Origin: an uncultured Lachnospiraceae bacterium
Lineage (GTDB): Bacteria; Bacillota_A; Clostridia; Lachnospirales; Lachnospiraceae
Length of the DNA stretch: 64,000 nt
NCBI GenBank assembly: GCA_947564305.1
Contig: CANOBT010000008.1
Location: 5,150-69,149 of the forward strand
Direction: 5' to 3'
Below the pieces are notes generated by a model. The model was not told the DNA's origin. It made no database searches and saw nothing but the letters and a program-made list of their open reading frames with translations. The first letter of the stretch is position 1. The number at the start of each line of letters is the position of its first letter. Below, piece by piece: positions 37,116 to 46,196 of this stretch. A program made the position numbers and the translations under genes.

Positions 37116-37868
37116 ATGGATGCAATTATTCGGGCGAAATTGAGTGAGATAGAGCAAAAGGCGCATGTCAGAATCATATGGGCCGTGGAGACAGGAAGCA
37201 GGGCATGGGGCTTTGCTTCTCCGAACAGTGATTATGATGTTCGATTTGTTTATATAAGAGAGAAGAAAGAATATCTTCGCTTGGAAGAAATCAGGGATTC
37301 TATAGATGTGCAGCAGGATGAAGTTTTGGATATTGAAGGCTGGGATTTGCGGCGGGTGCTTCGTATGGTCTATCGCTCAACACCGGAAGTGTACGAGTGG
37401 TTTTCGTCTCCTATTGTTTATCGTTCCACGCCGGAAGCCGTGGAACTCCAAATGCTCCTTCCGGGATATTTCTCTGTGAAAAAGTGCGCACAGAACTATA
37501 TCCATGCGGCCTCTGTGGATTATCGGACTTATTTTCAGGATGAAGAAGTCTGGCTTGTGAAGTACTTTTATGTACTTCGTCAGATGCTTCAGTCCAAATG
37601 GCTCTTGGAGGAAAAAAGAATGCCTCCGATGTTGTTTGAGGAGCTTGTCAGGCAGAAGCTTGAGGAAGAGTGGAAGGATTACATACTTGACCTTCTCCAA
37701 AAAAAGAGGAATTCATCAGAGTTAGGCAAGGCACAGAGAAACAAAAAGCTGATTGAGTATATTGGCGGAAGCTTGAAGGAGATGGGACAGGAGGTCTTGT
37801 CTATCAAAGAAGAGGAGAGAAAATCGTGGGACAAGCTGAATCAGTATTTTTACAGTGTCCTTTGGTGA
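37116..37868 (+). CDS. Nucleotidyltransferase-like protein (YcgL/COG3541 type)
   Basis: 250 residues. GSRAWGFASPNSDYDVRFVYI near residues 22-42 is the polymerase beta nucleotidyltransferase motif G-S-x-A-x-G with D-x-D. A helical domain follows. Families of this kind are annotated as predicted nucleotidyltransferases with unknown substrate. It stands next to a cyclophilin gene and is closed by a strong bidirectional terminator. I call the class with good confidence and no function. Confidence 0.82.
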   Translation: MDAIIRAKLSEIEQKAHVRIIWAVETGSRAWGFASPNSDYDVRFVYIREKKEYLRLEEIRDSIDVQQDEVLDIEGWDLRRVLRMVYRSTPEVYEWFSSPIVYRSTPEAVELQMLLPGYFSVKKCAQNYIHAASVDYRTYFQDEEVWLVKYFYVLRQMLQSKWLLEEKRMPPMLFEELVRQKLEEEWKDYILDLLQKKRNSSELGKAQRNKKLIEYIGGSLKEMGQEVLSIKEEERKSWDKLNQYFYSVLW

Positions 37869-37907
37869 TAAGGCCATAAAACAGAGTGAGAACATAGGAA
37901 TCGTCAA

Positions 37908-37942
37908 AATACCCCGCAGCTAAGATTTTGCTGCGGGGTATT
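37908..37942. terminator. Bidirectional terminator between nucleotidyltransferase and cobalamin genes
   Basis: Perfect 13-bp GC-rich stem (37908-37920 with 37930-37942), flanked by an A-rich run on the left and TT on the right; works best leftward (TTTTG). Confidence 0.88.
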
Positions 37943-37997
37943 AATGCTTCAGATCCGGCGTAATGTGTCTTTGACGCATTAGGCTGGATTTATTGTT

Positions 37998-38546
37998 TTA
38001 GGATATTTCATTGGCTTCCTGTCGGAGCTTTTCCTCCATCAGAGCGGAAGCTTGGTAGTCGGCATAGCGCGCCGCTACATAGAGGTAATCAGATAAACGG
38101 TTGAGATATTGCATCGCTTTTGGATCTGCGCCGTAATTCAATTCTGCTTTACGGAAACGCCGCTCTGCTCGTCTTGCGACTGCACGTGCCATATCGAGCC
38201 GTGCAGACTGTTCACAGCCGCCATACAGTACGGGTTCTTTCACTCTTGGAAATAAATTTTCCATACGGCCAATGCCTTCTTCCAGTATCAGAGTCTCCTC
38301 TTTACTGAAACGATATTTTGGATTGCGCGGGTCAGCAATGCCGGACATCATCTGCATGAGTTCCTGCTGCCGCCGGGCAAGATTATCATAAAGTGGTTTT
38401 TCGGCAATGACCTTTGCCAGCCCTATTGCACTGTTCAACTCATCGATGGTTCCAAGAAGTTCAATCCGGTCATCGGATTTTGAAACGCTGATCCCGTCCA
38501 TAAGCGAGGTTCTTCCGTCATCTCCCTTTTTGGTGTAGATGCTCAT
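37998..38546 (-). CDS. ATP:cob(I)alamin adenosyltransferase, PduO type
   Basis: 182 residues. YTKKGDDGRTSLMDG is the ATP-binding start and DRIELLGTIDELNSAIGLA with LYGGCEQSARLDMARAVARRAERR and LNRLSDYLYVAAR complete the family. It transfers adenosyl to cob(I)alamin to make coenzyme B12. It is alone on the - strand; no cobalamin enzyme is near. AAGGGG precedes the ATG. No cobalamin riboswitch signature was found in its leader. A 27-residue ORF lies upstream on the same strand. Confidence 0.92.
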   Translation of the reverse strand: MSIYTKKGDDGRTSLMDGISVSKSDDRIELLGTIDELNSAIGLAKVIAEKPLYDNLARRQQELMQMMSGIADPRNPKYRFSKEETLILEEGIGRMENLFPRVKEPVLYGGCEQSARLDMARAVARRAERRFRKAELNYGADPKAMQYLNRLSDYLYVAARYADYQASALMEEKLRQEANEIS

Positions 38547-38585
38547 AATAATTTCCCCTTAACAGTACTTTTTACAATTATAAAT

Positions 38586-38611
38586 CAGACAGCGTTTCTT
38601 CCTGCTGTCTG
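38586..38611 (-). terminator. Hairpin after the small peptide gene
   Basis: Perfect 8-bp stem (38586-38593 with 38604-38611), 10-base loop, directly after the peptide stop when read on the - strand. The following tract is only AT-rich, so read-through into the adenosyltransferase gene is possible. Confidence 0.5.
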
Positions 38612-38620
38612 GCCGAAAGT

Positions 38621-38704
38621 CTAAAATGCACACTGCCATATATAACACGGGCCGTAGGCATAGGCCCGATTACCGGCGGTGGCTATAAAGTTTTCATAGT
38701 TCAT
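38621..38704 (-). CDS. Unannotated 27-residue peptide (Cys/Tyr/Trp-containing C-terminus)
   Basis: Too short for usual gene callers. ATG at 38704 has a strong AAGGGGGG site 3 bases away, a promoter-like TTGCAT-16-TATAAA further up, and a hairpin after the stop. The peptide begins MNYENFIATAGNR and ends GPCYIWQCAF, so two Cys flank YIWQ, and Ala/Tyr alternate in the middle. No signal sequence is obvious. It could be a signalling peptide, a modified peptide precursor, a leader controlling the adenosyltransferase gene, or a small toxin. No maturase or transporter is adjacent. Reality rests on the expression signals only. Confidence 0.55.
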   Translation of the reverse strand: MNYENFIATAGNRAYAYGPCYIWQCAF

Positions 38705-38730
38705 CAGCCCCCCTTAATTCCTAGTTATAG

Positions 38731-38758
38731 TTTATATGATCCCGACAGATTCATGCAA
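38731..38758 (-). promoter_or_regulatory. Putative promoter for the 27-residue peptide gene
   Basis: On the - strand: TTGCAT at 38758-38753 and TATAAA at 38736-38731, 16-base spacer. Confidence 0.5.
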
Positions 38759-39026
38759 TAGCTACTAGTCGGAATTTTCTCTGTTTTATGGTATATATTA
38801 TACATCTAATCGGGGAGGATATCAATATGGATTGTGAAAATTATACAATAAATATGCGAAAAAGTACAAAATAATCCTGACGGAAGAGGATTCACAAGCC
38901 AATATTAAAATTGATTCACTTTTTCTTTACTTTTCTTAAGAAAATCTTTTGTTTGTTCTAACAGTCCACTTTAGATATGTCCGGTACAATTGGATATGTT
39001 CTTACAAATGAAAGGAGGCTGATACT
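38759..39026. other. Gene-poor gap with palindrome and coding-like remnant
   Basis: Left part holds a tiny + strand ORF (38827-38874, 15 codons) behind GGGGAGGAT. In another frame, 38867 onward reads KKYKIILTEEDSQANIKID, which looks coding-like but has no start. A perfect palindrome TTTTCTTAAGAAAA is at 38931-38944 upstream of the DedA gene. No complete gene is seen. Confidence 0.5.
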
Positions 39027-39536
39027 ATGAATATGCAGACATTAACACAATACTTTTTAGAATATGGTGCATTCTTTATTTTTCTCATCGTGTTTTTGGA
39101 ATACTTGAATCTGCCAGGATTTCCAGCGGGACTGATTATGCCCTTGGCCGGAATTTGGGCGGCAAAGGGGGAAATTAGTTTTCCAGTGGTATTATTGATT
39201 TCCGTAGGGGCAGGGCTGACAGGAAGCTGGGTGCTCTATTTTCTGGGAAGGCTTGGTGGCTGCAAGCTCTTGGGGATTTATTTTAAGAAGTTTCCCAAAC
39301 AGCAGCCTCTGATAGAGGACAAGATAAAAATGCTTCAGGAAAAGGGCGGATTTGGAGTGTTCGTGAGTAAGATGATTCCCATGGCGCGCACGCTGATTTC
39401 GATTCCGGCCGGGATGATACGGATGGATTTTGTAGTATATACGGTGAGTTCTGCGATGGGCGTTTTTTTCTGGAATTTAGCTTTCGTAGGGGCTGGATAT
39501 TTCTTTGGGGAAACGGCAGTCAATATACTGTCATAA
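39027..39536 (+). CDS. DedA-family membrane protein (VTT domain)
   Basis: 169 residues, short for DedA. Membrane segments at about 15-40, 50-75, 130-150 and at the C-terminus; GTLISIPAGMIRMDFVVY-like text (ARTLISIPAGMIRMDF) and GLTGSWVLYFLGRLGG mark the family. DedA proteins act in membrane lipid handling, including undecaprenyl phosphate flipping. It is followed by a two-component system on the same strand, an association seen in Firmicutes envelope stress loci. AAAGGAGG precedes the ATG. Confidence 0.86.
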   Translation: MNMQTLTQYFLEYGAFFIFLIVFLEYLNLPGFPAGLIMPLAGIWAAKGEISFPVVLLISVGAGLTGSWVLYFLGRLGGCKLLGIYFKKFPKQQPLIEDKIKMLQEKGGFGVFVSKMIPMARTLISIPAGMIRMDFVVYTVSSAMGVFFWNLAFVGAGYFFGETAVNILS

Positions 39537-39678
39537 CGTATTGAACATTAGGATTTCAGTAAGTATAATATATTGCGGAAGATATGACTTTATATATGCA
39601 GAGAATCTTGCGTTTTGAGTAAGAACTGCCAAGTTTCTGAGGGCATATATTACGACAACAGAGGGAGGACTGAAATAG

Positions 39679-40377
39679 ATGGAGATTAATCACGTATTGG
39701 TAGTGGAGGATGATAAAGAAATTCGGGAAGGGGTGCAGATTTACCTGCAGAGCCAGGGATATCAGGTTTTTCAGGCAGCAGACGGAGTGGAAGGTCTGGA
39801 AGTACTGGAAAAGGAAGAAATTCATCTGGCAATCGTAGATATCATGATGCCGCGGATGGATGGGATTCATATGACAATGAAACTGCGTGAAAAATATGAT
39901 TTTCCGGTTATTATGCTTTCTGCAAAATCAGAGGAAGTGGATAAAGTTATGGGCTTGAATATCGGGGCGGATGACTATGTGACCAAACCATTTACACCCA
40001 TGGAGCTGATGGCGCGGGTCAATTCACAGCTCCGCCGCTACCGGAAATTTTTAGAGAAGTTAGAACCAAAAGAAAACGTACATGTCATTGGCGGGTTAGA
40101 GATTAATGAGGACACAGTGGAGGTGTCTATGGACGGTAATCCGGTGAGGCTGACGCCGATTGAATATAAAATCCTCCTGCTTTTGGCGAAGAATGCGGGG
40201 CATGTGTTTTCCGCAGATGAAATCTATGAGCGGGTATGGCAGGAGCGTGCAATCAACACGGACACTATCATGGTACATGTCCGTAATATCCGTGAAAAAA
40301 TTGAAGTGGACCCGAAAAATCCAAAATATTTGAAGGTGGTGTGGGGTGTTGGCTATAAAATTGAAAAACAGCCGTAA
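39679..40377 (+). CDS. OmpR/PhoB-family response regulator
   Basis: 232 residues. Receiver: acidic DD near 11-12, phosphoacceptor Asp54 in AIVDIMMPRMDG, Ser/Thr in VIMLSAK, and Lys in DDYVTKPF. C-terminal winged helix: VRLTPIEYKILLLLAKNAGHVFSADEIYERVWQ. The downstream kinase gene overlaps it by 32 bases, so they are co-translated. Likely responds to envelope stress, given the DedA neighbour; targets unknown. Confidence 0.94.
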   Translation: MEINHVLVVEDDKEIREGVQIYLQSQGYQVFQAADGVEGLEVLEKEEIHLAIVDIMMPRMDGIHMTMKLREKYDFPVIMLSAKSEEVDKVMGLNIGADDYVTKPFTPMELMARVNSQLRRYRKFLEKLEPKENVHVIGGLEINEDTVEVSMDGNPVRLTPIEYKILLLLAKNAGHVFSADEIYERVWQERAINTDTIMVHVRNIREKIEVDPKNPKYLKVVWGVGYKIEKQP

Positions 40378-42532
40378 TTTTGCAGTCATATTGATAGCAG
40401 CAGTGCTGCTGATGTGTTCTTTTGGCATGGTGGCAGCCTATCCGGTATTTGCAGACGTGATGGAGCCGGAATTGACAGGACAGATTTCATCCGAGCACGT
40501 GGAGTATGCGATGGATGAGATGGTTCGGGGAGGATATTATCTGTATAATGAAATTACGGAAGAGATGGACCAGAACAGGGTGATGCAGCTTTATGGGACA
40601 GATAAGTTCTTCTTGATGCGTAAGTATATAGATTATGAGGCATTTTCTTCTAATGGTGAAAAAATGCTTAATAGAAGCAGTGAAGTGACAGCCAAAGTTT
40701 TGCAGCAGGAATATACGAGTTATGGGCTTCGGGCGGTTTTTTCATATGACTCCGAAGGACGGATGAAGGTGGAAGTGGATGGAACCTGTCTGGATGAGGA
40801 TGAACGGTATCAGTTGGAACAGAGGGCTTATCATTACACGTATGATTTGGATGAAGAAATTGCATATACGCTTGATACGCCGGCTTCTGTGAAGATTGTC
40901 TACGCATTTACAGAAGAGAATCTGCAGAAATATATTCAGAACAGGGATGACATGGAGCATGGATATTCACTTATTTTAAGCAATAAAAGCAGATATCTCT
41001 ATTTTGAATGGATATTTATACTGTTTGTGGCGGGGGCGGCATTATTGATTCCCTGTAATAAAAACTGGAGAATTGAGGAATCCGTGATTTTCAGGGCGCC
41101 GTTAGAGGTGGTGCTGCTTGTGTGGGGAATTGCCGCTTCGATGGAGCAGTTTTATGCAACCGTGGTATGGAATACGATAAACCATACACTTGCGGGTATC
41201 CTCGCTGAGATGGGTATGCCTGGAAGAATAGACAATGGGGCGGAGAGACTCTTAAATGTGGCGATGTGGTTCTGTGTATTTGCAGTTGTTTATTGGGGGA
41301 CGACTTGTCTGCGTGCTGTATTTACGATGAAAAAAACATATTGGCAGGAAAGGACTTTATGCGCGCATGTGCTATTCTGGGTCAGAGGCAGAAAAGAAGA
41401 GCTTGGTGACCAGGTGAAGCAGGGGGCAGATGAAGCCACAGGATTCTTTCGGAAAATATGGAGAAAATTTTGTAATATTTTCAAAAGAGCCTACGACGGA
41501 TTAGTCAATCTGGATATACATGCGGAGGCAAACCGCGTCATTTTTAGGATTGTGCTTATTAATTTTATGCTGTTGACCTTTATTAGCTGTTTTTGGTTTT
41601 ATGGGATTTTTGCACTTTTGATTTATTCGGGGGTGCTGTTTATCCTTCTGAGGAGATATTTCTATGATATTCAGCGGAAATACCAGCTCCTTTTGGAATC
41701 CATGAACCTGCTTGCAGAGGGAATACTGGATGCGCCTATTGATGGGGATTTGGGTATTTTTAATCCGATGAAGACAGAAATCCAGAGAATTCAGAAGGGG
41801 TTCAAGAAGGCAGTGGAGGAAGAAGTCAAGAGTGAACGGATGAAGACCGAGCTGATTACGAATGTATCTCATGATTTAAAAACTCCGCTGACAGCAATCA
41901 TTACGTATGTGGATTTATTGAAATCTGAGGAGGATCCGCAGAAGAGGAAAGAATATCTGGCAGTTCTAGAGCGTAAGTCTCAGCGTCTGAAGGTTCTGAT
42001 AGAGGATTTGTTTGAAATCAGCAAGGCCGCCAGCCGCAATGTAACGATGAATTTTATGCGGGCTGATATCGTGGAGCTTTTAAAGCAGGTAGAACTGGAA
42101 AACAGCAGCCGGATTCGGGAAGCCGGACTGGATTTTCGGTGGAGCCTGCCGGAAGAGAAGGTGGTTATGCTTCTGGACAGCCAGAAGACATACCGTATTT
42201 TTGAAAATTTAATTGTGAATATTACAAAATATGCGATGCCGCATACAAGGGTATATATTGAATTGAGGGATGAGGGGAATGAAGTATGGATTTCCATGAA
42301 AAATGTATCTGCGGCGGAACTGAACTTTAATGCCGATGAAATTACAGACCGTTTTGTCCGCGGTGATGCGTCGAGAAATACCGAAGGGTCTGGGCTAGGA
42401 CTGGCGATTGCAAAAAGTTTTACGGAACTGCAGTATGGGACGCTGAAAGTAACGACGGAGGCGGATCTGTTCAAGGTTAATATCTGGATACCGAAGAGAA
42501 CAGAAGAAGTGGCTGTTGCGGCATCTGTCTGA
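40346..42532 (+). CDS. Membrane sensor histidine kinase, partner of the response regulator
   Basis: 728 residues. A first membrane helix (about 12-33) precedes an extracytoplasmic region of 180 residues; helices follow near 220-236, 250-275, 302-325 and 398-436. HAMP-like linker leads to the H box with His509 in NVSHDLKTPLTAI. The ATPase shows a modified N box (ENLIVNITKYAMP, Thr for the usual first N-x-K residues) and GSGLGLAIAKS. Start codon is GTG, inside the regulator's end. It would sense an envelope signal. Confidence 0.93.
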   Translation: MLAIKLKNSRNFAVILIAAVLLMCSFGMVAAYPVFADVMEPELTGQISSEHVEYAMDEMVRGGYYLYNEITEEMDQNRVMQLYGTDKFFLMRKYIDYEAFSSNGEKMLNRSSEVTAKVLQQEYTSYGLRAVFSYDSEGRMKVEVDGTCLDEDERYQLEQRAYHYTYDLDEEIAYTLDTPASVKIVYAFTEENLQKYIQNRDDMEHGYSLILSNKSRYLYFEWIFILFVAGAALLIPCNKNWRIEESVIFRAPLEVVLLVWGIAASMEQFYATVVWNTINHTLAGILAEMGMPGRIDNGAERLLNVAMWFCVFAVVYWGTTCLRAVFTMKKTYWQERTLCAHVLFWVRGRKEELGDQVKQGADEATGFFRKIWRKFCNIFKRAYDGLVNLDIHAEANRVIFRIVLINFMLLTFISCFWFYGIFALLIYSGVLFILLRRYFYDIQRKYQLLLESMNLLAEGILDAPIDGDLGIFNPMKTEIQRIQKGFKKAVEEEVKSERMKTELITNVSHDLKTPLTAIITYVDLLKSEEDPQKRKEYLAVLERKSQRLKVLIEDLFEISKAASRNVTMNFMRADIVELLKQVELENSSRIREAGLDFRWSLPEEKVVMLLDSQKTYRIFENLIVNITKYAMPHTRVYIELRDEGNEVWISMKNVSAAELNFNADEITDRFVRGDASRNTEGSGLGLAIAKSFTELQYGTLKVTTEADLFKVNIWIPKRTEEVAVAASV

Positions 42533-42637
42533 GAATAGATAAAATTTTGCTTGACATGTGGAGGAAATGAAAGGAAAATAAAGATATAAGTCATGCACAG
42601 GCATGATATGACTGAAAGAGGAAGGAGAATAGGTTTT

Positions 42638-43315
42638 ATGCGCTATGAAATTAAAGGCGAGACACTGCCGGTAGTCCTGTGTTATCTGGACGGCGGTGAA
42701 AAGATGATTACAGAAAGGGGTTCTATGAGTTGGATGTCTCCGAACATGAAGATGGAGACAACTTCAAACGGGGGAGTTGGAAAGGCAATCGGAAGGATGT
42801 TCGCAGGAGAAGCTCTGTTTCAAAATATTTATACGGCACAGGGCGGTCCAGGGATGATTGCATTTGCATCTAGTTTTCCTGGGAAGATCATTTCTTATGA
42901 TATTGCTCCGGGAAGAGAATTGGTAGTACAGAAGTCCGGATTCCTGGCATCAGAGGCAGGGGTGGAGCTGTCAGTATTCTTCCAGAAGAAGGTGGGAGCA
43001 GGATTGTTCGGAGGGGAAGGATTTATTATGCAGCGTCTGTCCGGACAGGGAACCGTATTTTTGGAATTTGACGGGCATATTATAGAATACGATTTGGAGG
43101 CAGGGCAGCAGATTGTGGTGGATACCGGATATCTTGCAGCAATGGAGTCCACCTGTCATATTGACATCAAGTCTGTGCCGGGAGTGAAAAATATGGTCTT
43201 TGGCGGGGAAGGACTCTTCAATACCATTATTAGCGGTCCGGGGCATATCTGGCTGCAGACTATGCCGATTTCTAATGTGGCAGGAGAAATTGCGAGATTT
43301 ATACCATCGAAATAA
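42638..43315 (+). CDS. AIM24-family protein (TIGR00266)
   Basis: About 225 residues from ATG 42638, behind GGAAGGAG; the in-frame start at 42593 has none. Repeated beta-strand pattern with FLASEAGVELSVFFQKKVGAGLFGGEG, and VFGGEGLFNTIISGPGHIWLQTMP is the family pattern. Members are widespread and of unknown bacterial function. It sits alone between the kinase and a terminator. Confidence 0.87.
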   Translation: MRYEIKGETLPVVLCYLDGGEKMITERGSMSWMSPNMKMETTSNGGVGKAIGRMFAGEALFQNIYTAQGGPGMIAFASSFPGKIISYDIAPGRELVVQKSGFLASEAGVELSVFFQKKVGAGLFGGEGFIMQRLSGQGTVFLEFDGHIIEYDLEAGQQIVVDTGYLAAMESTCHIDIKSVPGVKNMVFGGEGLFNTIISGPGHIWLQTMPISNVAGEIARFIPSK

Positions 43316-43340
43316 AAGATTGTTTGGAAATCAATAGAAT

Positions 43341-43386
43341 GGAACCATCTCTTGGATAGGATACTTCAAGAGGTGGTTCCTCTTTT
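43341..43386 (+). terminator. Rho-independent terminator
   Basis: 14-bp stem with one wobble (43341-43354 with 43367-43380) and 12-base loop, followed by TCTTTT. Confidence 0.88.
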
Positions 43387-43531
43387 GATTTTAGGAAAGT
43401 GTATCTGGCGTGGAAGGATAAAATGGCGCAAGAGCCGGCTGCTGTTTGACACAAACGCAAGTGAATAATGGATTGTGAAACAGGAGCAGATAGGGTATAA
43501 TATGGAAAACAGGCTAAATGGAGGTGTGACG

Positions 43532-45229
43532 ATGAAAAGACCATTGCCAGTGGGTGTTGAAAATTTTAAAGATATAGTGGAATCAGGATATTACTATGTA
43601 GATAAAACGATGTTTATAAAAGAATTGTTGGATATGAAAGGAAAAGTGAACCTGTTCACCAGACCAAGACGATTTGGAAAAACTTTGAATTTAAGCATGT
43701 TTAGGTATTTCTTTGAAGATACTGGAAATATGGAGAAAAACAAGCAGAATAAAGAACTCTTTCAGGGAATGAAGATTATGGATGCCGGAGAAAAATACAC
43801 TAGTCAGATGGGAAGGTATCCGGTCATAAACCTGACGTTGAAATCAGCGAAGCAGGAAGACTTTGAGAAGGCTTACTATACGATGAGGGTTGAGATAGCA
43901 TCTGAGTTTGACAGACATAGAGATGTAATCGAAAAGGGACAAGAAAAACTTACCCAAAAAGAGTATGAACAATATATGCAAATTTCAGATGAAGAAGCAG
44001 ATGAAATGCAAATCAGGAGTTCGTTAAAATTGTTTAGCAAATGTATGTATAAAATTACAGGTATGAATACCGTGATTCTGATTGACGAATATGATGTGCC
44101 TTTGGAAAATTCTTATTTTAGAGGATTCTATGAGATGATGGTGTTTTTTATCCGCTCATTATTTGAAGCTGCACTGAAAACAAATGAATATCTGCAGTTT
44201 GCTGTTATTACCGGGTGCTTAAGAATTTTAAAGGAAAGTATTTTTACTGGTTTGAATCATTTAAAAATGATTTCAATACTAGACCGGCGCTACAGCGAGC
44301 ATTTTGGCTTTACCGAATCAGAAGTGCTGCAGATGATGGAGTACTATGGTGTTGAAAGCCGCTTTTCCACTATGAAAGAATGGTATGATGGCTATATGTT
44401 TGGTGATTCTCAAGTTTATAATCCGTGGAGTGTGATTAATTTTATGTATGATCTGTATGCGAAGATTGATGCATTTCCACGTCCGTATTGGATTAATACC
44501 AGTTCGAATGATATTATTAAAGATTTGATTCTTCGTGCAGACAGGGAGACAAAAGGCCAGATTGAAACACTTTTGAGAGGGGAAACTCTGGATATACAGG
44601 TACGCGAAGAGGTTACTTATGGAGATATGCACAGTAATGGTGAAAATTTGTGGAACTTTCTTTATTTTACTGGATATTTGACAAAGGAAAGTGAATTTTT
44701 TAAAGAGTCAGTAATTTTTTTGCGTGCGCGTATCCCTAATATAGAGGTAAAAACAATTTATCAAAATACAATTCTAAATTGGATGAAGGGAATCATGAAA
44801 AAGGAAGATTTTCATGATTTATATCGTGCCATGGAAGATGGCAGTGCAGATAAAATGAAAGATATCTTAGACAGCCAGCTTTTTGGGACAATTAGTTTTT
44901 ATGACAGCGCGGAAAACTTTTATCATGGTTTCCTTGTGGGGATACTAAGTCAGAGCGAAAATTATGAGGTGAAGTCTAACAGGGAGTCTGGTAACGGGCG
45001 TTCTGATATTATGATAAAAAGTCCCTCTTTGCGTGGCAGGTCATTTATAGTGGAAGTAAAAGTTTCAGATTGTATTGATGATTTGGAAACGGATGCTGAA
45101 AAAGCATTACAGCAAGTTTATGATAAAAAATATATGGAAGAACTGCGTGCAGAAGGATATAAAAAAATTGATTGCTACGGGATATCTTTCTTCAGGAAAG
45201 ATTGTGAAGTACGGTTTGGGAATATTTAG
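43532..45229 (+). CDS. AAA-ATPase_like / PD-(D/E)XK nuclease-like protein
   Basis: About 565 residues; ATG 43532 chosen because ATGGAGGTG precedes it, with weaker starts at 43475 and 43502. [22 protein letters not shown] opens the family. Walker A is [14 protein letters not shown] (residues about 43-56), Walker [17 protein letters not shown], and the C-terminal nuclease motif is GRSDIMIKS with FIVEVKV (Asp and E-x-K). Such proteins (PF09820 plus PF08011) are numerous in gut Clostridia and Bacteroides. Role unknown; anti-phage or mobile functions have been suggested. It ends 16 bases before a membrane protein gene. Confidence 0.88.
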   Translation: MKRPLPVGVENFKDIVESGYYYVDKTMFIKELLDMKGKVNLFTRPRRFGKTLNLSMFRYFFEDTGNMEKNKQNKELFQGMKIMDAGEKYTSQMGRYPVINLTLKSAKQEDFEKAYYTMRVEIASEFDRHRDVIEKGQEKLTQKEYEQYMQISDEEADEMQIRSSLKLFSKCMYKITGMNTVILIDEYDVPLENSYFRGFYEMMVFFIRSLFEAALKTNEYLQFAVITGCLRILKESIFTGLNHLKMISILDRRYSEHFGFTESEVLQMMEYYGVESRFSTMKEWYDGYMFGDSQVYNPWSVINFMYDLYAKIDAFPRPYWINTSSNDIIKDLILRADRETKGQIETLLRGETLDIQVREEVTYGDMHSNGENLWNFLYFTGYLTKESEFFKESVIFLRARIPNIEVKTIYQNTILNWMKGIMKKEDFHDLYRAMEDGSADKMKDILDSQLFGTISFYDSAENFYHGFLVGILSQSENYEVKSNRESGNGRSDIMIKSPSLRGRSFIVEVKVSDCIDDLETDAEKALQQVYDKKYMEELRAEGYKKIDCYGISFFRKDCEVRFGNI

Positions 45230-45245
45230 TAAAGGGATAGAGATA

Positions 45246-46043
45246 ATGAAAAAAATTGATAAAACAAAGTTGGTATTGGTGGTTGCGTCGTTAGTGATGA
45301 TGATTCTTTCTATGACGGTTCTTTCAAAGGTAACAAGTGACCCAGAAAATCATAAAAAAACGATAGAAGCATTGGATGAGAAGAAAACAGATGTCTTAAA
45401 ATTGGCAGCCTCTACAGCAGCAGCCTCTACAGCAATTGCAGCAATTCCGGGAGATGCAACAACGCCTGTGGCGAATGAACTGGCGGATTTGACTTCGTAC
45501 TTTTTGATTATTTTGATGGTTATCTTTTTGGAGAAATATTTGGTTACACTTACAGGATATGCAGCATTTTTTATAATAATTCCGGTAGCATGTATCTTAT
45601 TTGTGGTTGGGGTATGTCTAAATGGAAGAATTTTAAAGGCGTTGGCAGTGAAAACGGCCGTTTTCGGGCTTGTCATATTTATGGTTATTCCGCTAAGTAT
45701 GAATATTTCTGCAAAGATAGAAGAAACATATGAGTCGACGATGGAAACGACAGTGAAGGAAGCGCAGGATATAACGGATGAAATAAATAATAACACAGAT
45801 TCAGAGGGGAACTTTTTTGACAAGTTTGCATCGAAACTCAAAGATGGCGTGTCGGGATTGATGGAAAAAGGGGAAGAGCTTTTGAACCATTTTATTGAGG
45901 TGGTAGCTGTGATGATGGTGACATCCTGCCTGATTCCGATTGTTGTGCTGATGTTTATGATCTGGCTTGTTCGGATATTATTTGGAGTACAGATAAATGT
46001 GCCGAAAGACTTGCCGGACAGATTTAAGAAAACGAATAAATAG
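45246..46043 (+). CDS. Unrecognised membrane protein with an Ala/Ser-rich repeat
   Basis: 265 residues from ATG 45246; the longer frame back to 45075 lies inside the preceding gene. Membrane segments around 9-27, 82-99, 105-126, 134-152 and 217-247. Residues 54-68 hold an Ala/Ser/Thr repeat (AASTAAASTAIAAIPG), and 155-210 form an acidic, helical outside or cytoplasmic region. I do not recognise a family. Closeness to the ATPase gene suggests co-expression. Low GC, Lys-rich loops resemble its neighbour. Confidence 0.7.
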   Translation: MKKIDKTKLVLVVASLVMMILSMTVLSKVTSDPENHKKTIEALDEKKTDVLKLAASTAAASTAIAAIPGDATTPVANELADLTSYFLIILMVIFLEKYLVTLTGYAAFFIIIPVACILFVVGVCLNGRILKALAVKTAVFGLVIFMVIPLSMNISAKIEETYESTMETTVKEAQDITDEINNNTDSEGNFFDKFASKLKDGVSGLMEKGEELLNHFIEVVAVMMVTSCLIPIVVLMFMIWLVRILFGVQINVPKDLPDRFKKTNK

Positions 46044-46149
46044 TTTAACTCAAACTATGAATCTGGTAATGAACATTCTGAAGATTATGATAAAAGGCTC
46101 TTCTCTTTATCTTGCTAGCATCTTCATCTTTTAAATAGACATACATTCA

Positions 46150-46193
46150 AATCCCTCCGCATACATTGTAAAAACAATGTTTGCAGGGGGATT
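46150..46193 (+). promoter_or_regulatory. Large stem-loop covering the spoIIID ribosome site
   Basis: A 20-base arm (46150-46169) pairs with 46174-46193 with two mismatches and a wobble, loop 4. The right arm contains AGGGGG at 46185-46190, the ribosome site for the TTG at 46197. It could be a terminator for the membrane protein gene, a translational switch, or both. Confidence 0.6.
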
Positions 46194-46196
46194 TTC

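Noticed and set aside
38547..38620. Cobalamin riboswitch before the adenosyltransferase
   Set aside because: No B12-box pattern (GCCACTG with flanking stems) could be read in the leader; a peptide ORF and a simple hairpin explain it.
45075..45245. 57-residue N-terminal extension of the membrane protein frame
   Set aside because: It overlaps the nuclease domain of the preceding gene, and the ATG at 45246 gives a proper membrane start.
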